Part shown: piece by piece, positions 1 to 14,200 of the stretch
How the letters are laid out: the number at the start of each line of letters is the position of its first letter
Position numbering within the stretch: the first letter of the stretch is position 1
Source: Edaphochlamys debaryana
Lineage: Eukaryota; Chlorophyta; Chlorophyceae; Chlamydomonadales
NCBI GenBank assembly: GCA_016858145.1
Contig: JAEHOE010000013.1
Span: 372,001-436,000, forward strand
Length of the DNA: 64,000 nucleotides
Direction: 5' to 3'
Program-made: the position numbers and the translations under genes
The notes under the pieces: generated by a model
Seen by the model: only the letters and a program-made list of their open reading frames with translations
The model's database searches: none
What the model was told of the DNA's origin: nothing

Positions 1-4659
<4,659 letters not shown>

Positions 4660-6426
4660 CCGGGACGGTGATCGTAGAGGTGTACGGCCCGAGCCACGTG
4701 ATGTGCGGCAGGCAGTTCGGCGAATCGATCTGGCCGCTTGTAGGCTTGTCGAGTTGAGGGAGGATGGGATATTGGAGGCTGTCCCGGAATGCAGTGTGCG
4801 TTGGGGCGAGGCACACACAGAATGTGTGCCACAGCTAGGCTTGAGTACGATAGTACTCAACACCGCAGGTGCAAAATTGTACGAGGGCAGCCGGTAAGGA
4901 TGGGACGTTGAGGATTGCGCTCCGAAGCGAGGGGAGGGACGGCAAGGCGCGGCATGTGACATTAGAGGAGAGGAGGCTTTCAGTGAAGGGGTCTGACGAG
5001 AACAACTTTGAGTGAAGGGGGCAACGGGCTGTTGACGAGAGACGTCCTTGTTGTGAGGTGCGCATTGGCTTTGCATGAGAGCGTGGTTGAGCGTGAGGAG
5101 ATGCTTTGGCACGGCCGCCGAGTTGGAGATCTGGGTACCGGTAGGCGGTAGCGCTGCTGTGGCGTTTGGGCGTTGGGGCTTGTGTGCAGGCCGCGTTGCA
5201 TTGCGTGACACGGCACGTATTGTGCGGGCCTCGCACGCGACGGGGCACGGGGGCCGGATGGAAGTGCATGTCAAGCGCCGACGGTACCTGCAATGCCCAG
5301 ACCGTTTTAAAGTGTGCCGCTCCCTTCGTAGAACGCCATGCAGCGTCATGGGTCGAGTGAAACCTATCTGGGAAGATGGACTCCGTTCGACGCATGGCGA
5401 GGATGGTGTGGCACGCTGGCGCCCTAGCTGGCCAGGTGCTCCGTCCACCCTGGGGGGGCTGTCCTGGCCATGACGCGTGGACTCCTGCGCAAAGCCTCGA
5501 CGGGATTCCTGCCGCACAAGTAAGAGTGGAGGCGTGCTTACAGTGAGAGCTACCTCGACGGCAACGGATGCAGACAGATCGACAGATGAAAGGGGATCCC
5601 CAGTCCAACAAGTTCATTCGCCACAGGAGCTCCGCCATGTCCCGAATGGAGCAGATTATCAGGCACGACGCGCCTTGTTCAAGTTATGGTGCATTCAATC
5701 CAAGCCATCGGTGACTTGCCCGCGGCGGCTGTCCAGCCGTCCCCAAACCAAGGAGGGTGGAAGGAACCGCAACAACGTAACCCAACCCCCATTTGACAAT
5801 TATTTCCTCGCACGTTCCCAAGCTCTCGCCGCCCTCCTTGTTATGTCCCTGCCCTCGCCCGTTTCCAGCAAATGTGAGGGTGCTTGATGCTAGACGACCA
5901 AGTGCGCACCACAAGTTCATTGACACGTTGGAGCAGCACTCAGAACATTTTGGCCACGTTGCGCTGTCTGCCACACTTACTCGCTCCACACAAAGCTTGT
6001 GGGCGGGGGAAACTACCCCCCCGCTTTGTGGGTGACACACCCTCCTTTGCACATTCGGGAAGAATCGGTCCTCGCGGGTGCCCCCCCTCCCCATTTTCCT
6101 GCCCACAGCGCATTTGTATTAGTCCGCCACTCAGTGCACCCGCGTTGCGCGCGCGCTGAACGGTTTTATAGAGAGCAACAAGAAAGTGCATCCGTAAAAG
6201 AAAGACAAGGAACTAGAATATCGAGTAGGGGCCACCCGCAATTGAACCCGGCCCCAGCCACCAGCGGGCCCCCAGCCTCCAGGACCCCCCAGCCAGACCC
6301 CGTCCTTTGGCCCCAAAATGCACAACCCGCCGCTGGCACCATCGGAATGCAGCAGCGGCGCTACTTACGCATGCCAGTTTAGCTAGCAGGTTAGAAACAA
6401 AGCAACTCCTTTGCCGCGCGTTCCCT
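4660..6426. other. Intergenic stretch with no supported gene
   Basis: Between the OYE stop codon and the target duplication of the retroelement. Open frames here are short, lack recognisable motifs and lack convincing splice structure. It must contain the OYE 3' UTR; I could not identify a polyadenylation signal with confidence. Confidence 0.6.
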
Positions 6427-6430
6427 GGCA
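6427..6430. repeat. Target-site duplication GGCA, left copy
   Basis: GGCA immediately before the outer TG of the element. The same four bases follow the outer CA at 27377-27380. Four bases is short and could be chance, but it coincides exactly with TG...CA ends. Confidence 0.6.
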
Positions 6431-6478
6431 TGTCAAGACACACTATGGGCTACGGCAAAGTGCAGCCGGCTGACCGAA
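6431..6478 (-). repeat. Terminal repeat B2 (48 bp, outer copy)
   Basis: Forty-eight bases, identical to 6921-6968 except one position (a/g at 6436/6926). It forms the outermost left end of the element, next to the target duplication. No copy is present at the right end of the element, where a normal LTR pair would require one. Confidence 0.9.
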
Positions 6479-6919
6479 AATCGGCGAGCAAAGACGCAGG
6501 CGGTGCCTGGGCTCACTTCTAGGACCAGCGCTGAGGCTCAGCGACTGGGTTGAGCGAAGGCTCCTCGGGAAGTCGTCGGATGGCACAGAGACTGCGCCGC
6601 AGGCGCTAGAGGCAGCAGAGCAGCAACACTCTAGTAGTTACAGTCACAGCAGAGTAGATCCGCAGCAAGTAGTGCTTCCGACTTGCCAGTCGGAAGCTGG
6701 GCGTTCGCCTAAGTCCCCCCGATCGGAAGGGCTCATTGCCGTACCTCAGGTGCTCATGCCACGTGTCCCACGAGGCAAACCCTGGTGTCACAACCCTAGT
6801 CACGACCCTAGACGTACCCTCCAGCCCAAACCAGCAGACCAACCACAAAACCCCAGCATCCTACCTCAACTCCCAACCGGCAACCATACTGTGACAGCGA
6901 CGGTACTGTGCTCTGTCAG
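6478..6919 (-). repeat. Terminal repeat A2 (442 bp)
   Basis: Matches 26936-27377 over 442 bases with six substitutions and no indel. It contains a perfect 10-bp inverted repeat with 4-base loop (6674-6697). Flanked on both sides by the 48-bp B repeat. Confidence 0.95.
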
Positions 6920-6920
6920 C

Positions 6921-6968
6921 TGTCAGGACACACTATGGGCTACGGCAAAGTGCAGCCGGCTGACCGAA
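6921..6968 (-). repeat. Terminal repeat B1 (48 bp, inner copy)
   Basis: Inner copy of the 48-bp repeat, lying between the purine tract and A2. Read on the element's coding strand the order is G-tract, B1, A2, B2. Confidence 0.9.
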
Positions 6969-6977
6969 CTCCCCCCC
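6969..6977 (-). promoter_or_regulatory. Polypurine-tract-like sequence
   Basis: On the minus strand this reads as a run of Gs ending GAG directly before B1, the position and composition expected of a plus-strand primer for reverse transcription. If it is the functional tract, the reverse-transcribed LTR would begin with B, not A. Inferred from position only. Confidence 0.5.
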
Positions 6978-7167
6978 TTGGCGACTCTAGAGCCAAAAAC
7001 GCGCAGTCAGGCGGCCTCGAAGCCATACGCTAAGTCAGAAGCAGTTTGCTCAAGCTGTGCACAACAGTTCCCTCCAGCAGAGAAGCCTCAATCCTCCCCC
7101 ATGCTCGCTAAGTGCTCTCACCAGGCTACAGCCAGCAGAACTCATCTCTCTCGGTTCACCACCCTAT

Positions 7168-10100
7168 CTACGCATGCACCCAGTGCCCAGCGCGTCCCTT
7201 CCCGATACCCCTCATCAGCTGCGCCCTCATGGTCGCATCCCGGAACACTAACAGCCAAGCTCCAGGCTTTCCGTTGACGTATCCACAGGTGTCTCCAGTG
7301 ATGATGGCCAGCCGCTCGTCCTCCGTGAAGGTGTTGAGCAGGGCAGCCCATGCGTCCGGCGGGGCCGTAAGCATGCGCCGTGGGATGAAGGCCACGACTA
7401 GCGGCACCATGGCGACGGCCAGGGGCAGATAGAAGGGCAGAAGCTCCAGGTGCGGAGCAGAGATGATGAGCCAGGACTCGCCGGGCGTGGCGAGGCGGCG
7501 GTAGGTCCCAGGTTGCAGGGGATCCAAGCGGGGCCAGCCCGGGGCCTCGGTGGCCCAGCCTCCGTTGGCGCAGACGGAGTAGCCTCTCGCGCGGTGCGCG
7601 TTGGCCAGGGTCTCGTCGCCGGCGCACGGGTCCAGAAGGACGGGCGATCGGCTCGCGTCCAGGTGGTCTAGCAGCAGGTTGAGCGCCTCCTGAGCGGGCG
7701 CAGGGTGCGGACCCGCGGGGAAGGACTCAGGCAGGCTGGAGGCCAGCCCGGGCGCGGAGCGTAGCTGCAGCAGCGCAGTGGCTCGGGCGCTTGGCGAGGA
7801 CAGGTCCCAGGCGTCGGGAAGCACTAAGGGCGGGGCCCCAGTTGCCGTGACGAGGGCCGTGGCGGACGGTTGAGCGCATGCTTTGGCTGCCCGCAGAGTC
7901 AGGCGTTCCACGGTGCCGTCAGTGTAGCGCGCCTCAATGGGGCGAGAATGCGGTTCGTCCGGCTTGTAGTGCAGGGTGCCCCTGCGGTTCACGAAGGTGT
8001 TGGTCGCGGGGTCTCGGACCTTGCGGGAGCAGGGAATGCCCTCCAGCGCCTTGGCCTCGTTGAGCCGGCGGCGCGCTTGAGCGGAGGGGAAGATCTGCGG
8101 CTGCGGTGCCTCGCGCGGTACGGGGGCAGGTAGCTGATCAATTGTTGCGGGTGTCACGCCGCAGGCATGGCAGTCGGGGCAAGTCCAGGTGCCGCGGGGC
8201 ACGCGCTGGAGCGGGGGTCGAAGGCAGTACAGGTGCCAGCCGGTGCCGCACCCGTCGCACATGACCATCTTGGACTCGTCGCCTGGGAAGGCACAGATCT
8301 CGCAGGGCAGGTCCAGCGGCAGCACTGCGATGCGGGGATCGACGATTGGGTCCAGGTCTTGGAGGTGGCAGGGAGCAAGGTTGCTCACGTGCTCCTTGCG
8401 GATGGTGCCGTCACGGCCCATCAGCTCGGCAACTCCCTCTGGGCTCACGGCCACAATGCGGAGCACGGTGTCGTGGACAGGCAGTTGGAGCGTGTTGTTC
8501 TGGTTGCGTAGGATGACGTAGACGTAGTCACCTACGTTGAATTTGGTAAAGCGGGGCTTGTAGCCGCCAGCTCGCACGCGGGCGTAGTTGTGGCGGTCTC
8601 GCCACTGCGCCGTCAGCAGGTTCTGGCCGTTGAAAGGCGCGGCCTGTTGCACGTTGTGTGAGCGCAGCATGACGAGTTGGTCGGCCCATTGCGGATCGGC
8701 ATCAGGGTCGATCGCCTCTGCCCACAGCTCGGCGGCCTGTGATGCAGGCGGTGCGCCGTACATGAGCTCAAACGGGGACTTGCCGGTGGACTTCTGAGGG
8801 GAGCAGCGGTAGCCCATCAGGACCCAAGGCAGGTACTCGTCCCAGCGCTCGGCGGAGGCGTACTGAGCGCAGTACTTGCGCAGAGAGCGTTTGCAGACCT
8901 GCACGACCCTTTCCGCAGCGCCGTTGGCCTGCGGGTGGTTGGGCGACGTGTGACGATGGTCGATGAAGCATTGCTCGAGCAGGGCGGCAAAGGCGCCTTG
9001 GAACTCGGAGCCTCCGTCGGTCACAACTTTGGCGGGCGCCAAGAAGCGGGCTAGGACGTTGGCTAGGAAGGCGTTGGCCACCTCCTCAGAGCCCTTGGAG
9101 CGAAGCGGGATCATCTCCACGTGCTTGGTCCAAGCCTCGACGCAGACCATGACGTACTCGTAGCCGGAGCTCGTGCGAGTGAGAGGCCCAGCCAGGTCCA
9201 CGTGCCAGCGGAAGAAGGGCCCGCGGATTGGCAGGGGGTGCAGCTCGGGCGGAGTGACGTTACCGACGGTGTTGGCGCGGTCGCACAGGGGGCAGCGCTG
9301 AACCACATACTCGACGTCCCTGGACATGCCTTGCCACCAGTAGCCTTTCTGGACCAGGCACAGGGTGCGGCGAGCTCCCCAGTGCCCCAGGCGGTGGTGG
9401 GCCTCCTGGATGATGGCTTGGCGGCGCTCAGGTGGAGGTACCTCGCGCATGGTGCTGTTAGGCATGCGGCGGTACAGGCGGTTGCTCCGGTCGTCGAAAT
9501 GGTAGTTGATGGCGCGACGCGCCACCCGCCTGGCCGCTTCTCCGACAATGCCGGCGGGGCAGGTGCCCTGGGCGAGGTAGTGGAGCAGTTGCTTGTCCTC
9601 CCAAGGGTCGCAGTAGCGGGACTCCTGGGCATCGGCGACGGCCGAGACCAGGGCGGAAGTCAAGTGCTCGTTGGATTGGTGGTGCTGCAGTGCGGCGGTG
9701 ACCAGGGCTGCAGGCTGCGCCGCTGTGTTGTTTTCAATCTCCCTACCCCCCCCCAGCGGGGCAGCCGGTGGCGCCTGCTGAGGTGGCATGCGAGCCATGT
9801 GGTGCGGGGTGACGAAAGCGCGTTGAAGGGCTTGTGCGCAGAGAAAGATGCATGCAGCAGCTGGAGTCTGCAGACCCTGCTGCAGGGCGTCGATGGCGGA
9901 GGGCACGGCGAGGGTGCCGTCGTTGCGCCGCTCCAGCAGCGAGGCAGGCTCCAGGCCGGTCAGGGCGGCTATCTCCTCTGGCAGCAGCGGCGAAGGCATG
10001 GCCGAGGCGGTGGAGGCTAGCTGGATAGTGGCGAGGTTGCCTGGCGGGAAGACGGTGACGGGGCGACCCGGCACGTCGCAGGCCGAGTAGGGCTCGCCGA

Positions 10101-11289
10101 GGGGCGCCTCGCAGAGGGGCAGGCGGCGCGAGGGTGCCGCTGCAGCTGCCGAGAGGTTGCTGGGGTTCCAGGCACCAGATGTTGCCACCTTGCGCAGGTG
10201 CTCGGGAGCCGCGAGGTTGGTGCAGAAGGCACGCAGCGAGTGCTGGGCCCTGCCCATGGCGGCGGTGTCCAGCGTAAGGCAGGTCCCGAAGGGCGTGTCC
10301 GCAGATGCTGGAGGCTCGCACTCCAGCAGGAAGCCGGGCGGGAGTCGGGGTTGCAGCTCTTGGAGCCTGCCAAGGAGCTCTAGCACTCTATCTGGCGGAG
10401 CCAGGGTCGAGTCTAGGTTGCCGAGCACCAACCACTGCTGCCCTGACTTGGCGGAAGCAGCAAGGAGGTGGTCGTTGGTGAGTGGACCGGGCGGCAGCGC
10501 GGCCCAGGGGCTTTCAACGGCGGAGCCGCGAAGCTGTCGGGGAAAGGAGGCACGGAGCCAGCCCAGGCGGCGGCGCAGCAGCGAATGCTCCTGCGCGGGC
10601 GCGCCCAGGGTGTGATACCGGCGCACGGTCCAGCCCGCCCGGAGGCAGGCCTCGAGGCCCGTGGCAGCTGAGGTGCCGCACTCCACGACTACCAGTCCTT
10701 CCATGGAGGCGTGCTCCAGGAAGTGGTGCAAGAGCAAACTGGTGTCAAGAGAGGCGGTGCGGCCCCCGGCAACTCGGCGGGGGTGCGGCGGCAGGAGCGA
10801 GGTTGCCCGGAGGGCGTCTCGGGCCTCGCGCACGACGCGGTTGGCGGTGAGGTTGGCCTGTCGGGTCAGGAGCTGAGCCGCAGTGCACTCGGGATCGGCA
10901 AAGCGCTCGACGGGGTCAGAGGCCGTGCCGTTGCCGCCAGCGAGCCACTCGTCGGGAGAGGGAGCGAGGGCAGAGCCCTGTCCCGTGACGGTGGCCAGCA
11001 GGGAGTACTCCTCGCGAGCGCGCAGCGCCAGGACTTGGACTGCAGACATGAGCGCCGTGGGTTGCGCCGAGGGCGTGACGGTCGGATACGGGACGAGCCG
11101 AGGTGGCGGCGGCTTGGCGTCGGAGTCCTCGTCCATGCGGGCTCCAGAGCTGTCAGCGCTTGAGGGCAGAGGCGAGCGGCTGAGGGTGTCAGCGTTATAG
11201 TGGAGCTGGCCTGGCCAATGGGCGACATCAAAGTCGTACTCTTGCATCAAGAGGGCCCAGCGAGCGTACTGCCCCACTAGGTTTTGGTT
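7168..11289 (-). CDS. Retroelement pol, second part: C5-MTase-like domain, integrase, PHD finger, N6-MTase-like domain
   Basis: Continues in the same frame as the RT/RNase H frame after one amber codon. It opens with the end of RNase H and its connection (HYNADTLSR). About 9950-10700 resembles DNA cytosine-5 methyltransferases: VVVECGTSAATGLEACLRAG like motif I, FLLECEPP where ENV is expected, LDTAAMGRAQHSLRAFCTNL like the motif VIII region, LLPEEIAALTGLEP like the late LTP..A..MG motif; the catalytic PCQ is absent. An HHCC finger (HRLGHWGAR..CPLCDRAN) precedes a DDE integrase with HVDLAGP, VVTDGGSEF and NHPQANGAAERVV. Then a PHD finger (C-x2-C...CDGCGTGWHLYC...C-x2-C; about 8165-8315). At the C-terminus is an N6-adenine-MTase-like fold with VLLDPCAGDE and IISAPH in place of the NPPY/F motif. 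Functions of both MTase-like domains are inferred; both look catalytically degenerate. Confidence 0.85.
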   Translation of the reverse strand, partial: NQNLVGQYARWALLMQEYDFDVAHWPGQLHYNADTLSRSPLPSSADSSGARMDEDSDAKPPPPRLVPYPTVTPSAQPTALMSAVQVLALRAREEYSLLATVTGQGSALAPSPDEWLAGGNGTASDPVERFADPECTAAQLLTRQANLTANRVVREARDALRATSLLPPHPRRVAGGRTASLDTSLLLHHFLEHASMEGLVVVECGTSAATGLEACLRAGWTVRRYHTLGAPAQEHSLLRRRLGWLRASFPRQLRGSAVESPWAALPPGPLTNDHLLAASAKSGQQWLVLGNLDSTLAPPDRVLELLGRLQELQPRLPPGFLLECEPPASADTPFGTCLTLDTAAMGRAQHSLRAFCTNLAAPEHLRKVATSGAWNPSNLSAAAAAPSRRLPLCEAPLGEPYSACDVPGRPVTVFPPGNLATIQLASTASAMPSPLLPEEIAALTGLEPASLLERRNDGTLAVPSAIDALQQGLQTPAAACIFLCAQALQRAFVTPHHMARMPPQQAPPAAPLGGGREIENNTAAQPAALVTAALQHHQSNEHLTSALVSAVADAQESRYCDPWEDKQLLHYLAQGTCPAGIVGEAARRVARRAINYHFDDRSNRLYRRMPNSTMREVPPPERRQAIIQEAHHRLGHWGARRTLCLVQKGYWWQGMSRDVEYVVQRCPLCDRANTVGNVTPPELHPLPIRGPFFRWHVDLAGPLTRTSSGYEYVMVCVEAWTKHVEMIPLRSKGSEEVANAFLANVLARFLAPAKVVTDGGSEFQGAFAALLEQCFIDHRHTSPNHPQANGAAERVVQVCKRSLRKYCAQYASAERWDEYLPWVLMGYRCSPQKSTGKSPFELMYGAPPASQAAELWAEAIDPDADPQWADQLVMLRSHNVQQAAPFNGQNLLTAQWRDRHNYARVRAGGYKPRFTKFNVGDYVYVILRNQNNTLQLPVHDTVLRIVAVSPEGVAELMGRDGTIRKEHVSNLAPCHLQDLDPIVDPRIAVLPLDLPCEICAFPGDESKMVMCDGCGTGWHLYCLRPPLQRVPRGTWTCPDCHACGVTPATIDQLPAPVPREAPQPQIFPSAQARRRLNEAKALEGIPCSRKVRDPATNTFVNRRGTLHYKPDEPHSRPIEARYTDGTVERLTLRAAKACAQPSATALVTATGAPPLVLPDAWDLSSPSARATALLQLRSAPGLASSLPESFPAGPHPAPAQEALNLLLDHLDASRSPVLLDPCAGDETLANAHRARGYSVCANGGWATEAPGWPRLDPLQPGTYRRLATPGESWLIISAPHLELLPFYLPLAVAMVPLVVAFIPRRMLTAPPDAWAALLNTFTEDERLAIITGDTCGYVNGKPGAWLLVFRDATMRAQLMRGIGKGRAGHWVHA

Positions 11290-14200
11290 CTACATCAGCC
11301 AGAGCAGGGGCGTGTGGTCGGTGACCAGGATGAAGCGTGGCCCTATCAGGTACGGGCGCAGCATCTTCATTGCCCAGCAGGCAGCCAGCATCTCACCCTT
11401 GTAGGAGGTGTAGTTGCGCTCGTGCACGTTGAGTGAGCGCGAGATGCAGGCAACCATGTACTCATGCCCTTCATCATCCAGTTGGCCCAGGACGGTGCTG
11501 ATGCCTACGTTGGAAAAGTCAGTGTGCAGGATCAGTTGACGGTTGGGATCAGGCTTGCGGAGCAGCCGGTCGTTGGTCGAGAACTCGGCCTTGAGCTGGT
11601 CCAAGGCCTCCTGGTGGCGCGGCTGCCAGGTCTCGGGGCCCCACGCGACACCCTTCTTGGTGAGCTTGTAGAGCGGGTTGGCGATGCAGGCGAAGCGGGG
11701 GATGTAACAACGATAGTAGTTGCAGAGGCCAAGCAGGGCTTGGAGCTCGGTCAGCGAGCGAGGGGGCTGGATGGCTTGGATTGCAGCGACCTTGGCCTGA
11801 ACCGGGCGGAGCCCGTCAGCGCTCACCATGTGGCCCAGGAACTCTATCTTGTCCGCCGCGACCACAGTCTTGTCGGGATGCAACTTAATGTTGATCTTGT
11901 CCAACATCGCGAGAAACCGCGTGAGATTCTGCTTGTGCTCCTCTGCCATACGGCCGGTTACTGCGGCGTCGTCGACAAAAAGGTACACACAGTCCTGCAG
12001 GCCGTACTTCCGTACGTGGTGCAAAAGTACTCGCTGCCAAGCTGCCGTGGCGTTGACGGCGCCGTACATCAACCGTTTGTACCGCCAGAGGGTGTTGTTC
12101 CACCAGAACGAGGTCTTATCACGATCCTCCTCCGTGAGCGGCAGTTGGTTGAACGCGGCGCGGCAGTCGCACTTAGTAATGAATCGCGCGCCCAGGATGC
12201 GATCGAACAGGTCTTCCGGCGCCGGCGGCCGGAAATAATCGCGCATGCTCGCTGCATTTATACGGCGCGCGTCCGCACAATAGCGGTACTTGTTGGATTC
12301 ATATGAACCATCAATTCCCTTCTTACGTGGCAGGGTTACATTCATCGCGTAACGGGTGGAGTTGGACGGCTCAATGATGTCGGCGCCAAACAGCTCGCGA
12401 CACTTGGTATCCTCAACCAACCGCTCGGCAGCCGAATGTCTTCGCGGCGCCTCGAATATTGGGTTGTCGTGCTTGAGTTTGAGTCTCACTGGCCCCAACT
12501 CGCCTCTATAGCACCCAATGTCCTTCAGACTCCGCGCGAACAAGTGATCGTACTTGCCAAACAACGCCCTCAGACTATCACGCTGTGCCTCGGTCATGTC
12601 GGTGCGTATGCATAAGGTATAGCCTGCCTCCTGCTTGACTAAAGTGGAGTCTTTGGGCGGTGCCCTAGCCCCGTCGGGAGTCGTCACATTCGCAGGAGAA
12701 GGCCCAAGTGCAGCTGCGTCAGGCGGCTCTATCGGCGGAGCCGCAGGCCTCTCTACACTAGATGCATTTGCAGGTGCAGTGCTCGCGACAAAGGTGCTCG
12801 GTGGCTCTGTTAGAGGTGCCTCAGCCGAGGGCGAGCCCGCAGGCGGGGCCTGGGGCGGTGAGCGCCTCGCCGGCGGTGCCGGGTCACGCAGCTGGATGCG
12901 CCGCATGGCTTGCTCCAGCGGGGTGGTGGCGGGCGACTGCTCCAGCTGCGCCCAGCTCGGAGCCAGCCACTGCCCCCCCTGAGGGTAAGCCCGATGCGGA
13001 ACGCAGTTGGGCGCCGCGTCCGACAGCCGCCAGCAGCCCAGGAAGACCAGCATCACGATGGCGAAGGTGAAGGTCTTGTAGCTGTTGAGGCGCCAGCGCG
13101 CCGGCGTCGCCGACTTGGTGTTGGCATCGGGCGGTACGTACTTGCGCTTGGACACCATGGCGCCCGCCGCGGCCGCCCAGCGCTCCGCCCGTTGCTGCAG
13201 GAACTGTCGCTTGACTAGGCTCAGGTACTGGCGACGCGCCTGCTCCATGGCGGCAAAGGCCTGCGCACGCCGCTCCTCCTGTCGGCGCAGCTCGCGCCTT
13301 GCTTGGCGGGCCAGCTTGCGGTTGATGCTGCGCGTGACGCGGCGCAGGATCATGCAGCCCAGCCTCCACTGCACGTGCTCCATCCAGTCATCCAGCTGCT
13401 CGTCCAGCTCCGCGTCATCATCAGACTCCTCCTCACTGCTGGTCGAGTGCCAGTCCTCGTCCTCGGTGTCGGTGGTGTTGGCACCGAAGGTGTCGTACGG
13501 CTGCACGGGGCCGTAGACGGGGCTGGCCGCGATCAGGCGCGTGATGGCCCTGGGGCAGTGCGGGAGGGGAACCCAGATGCCAAAGGTGGTGGCACCATAA
13601 GCAACAGTGCGGGCACCGAGATCGCAGAGCAGGTGCAGGGCGCAAGCGAAGGACACGCCGTAGACGTCGTGGTCAATCAGGCCGCAGCTGGGGAGGGAGC
13701 CGGAGCCCTTGGCCTGCGACTCAGTACCGGCGGCGCCGGGAGCCGAGGACTCACCAGTCTCGAGGGGCTCCGCAGCGGGGCTGAGACCGGCGGCGCCGGG
13801 GCCGTTGATGCTGCGCTTGGCGGGGGTGTTGGCCTTGACCCAGAAGGGCAGCTGGCGCGGAGTCGCACCGCACTTGCTGTCGGGCAGCTCCTCCTTCCTC
13901 CGTTCGCCGGCGGGGCCGGGAGCGGAGTCACCGTTGGTGGAGGCAGGTTGCTCGTCCTGCGCGGTGGTGTCAGCGCAGGCCTCAGGCTTGGTCGCGAGTG
14001 GCGGGGCCGGCTCGAGCAGCTTTGAAGACGAGGCGAGCTCGGACTCGGGCTCGGGCTCGGACTCCACCTCCCCCCCTGCTCGAGGCCGGGGCTGCCGTGA
14101 GGGCGCATCAGCGGATGGCGTTGTCGGTGTACCGGTTGCAGAGCCAGAGCCGGGTGCACCAGGAGGCGACGTCATCGATGGGGTAGCTGAGCCAGCACTC

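Noticed and set aside
6606..6848. Frame of about 80 codons inside terminal repeat A (also at 27064-27261)
   Set aside because: Present in both A copies only because the repeat is duplicated; no motif, and substitutions between copies show no clear coding constraint.
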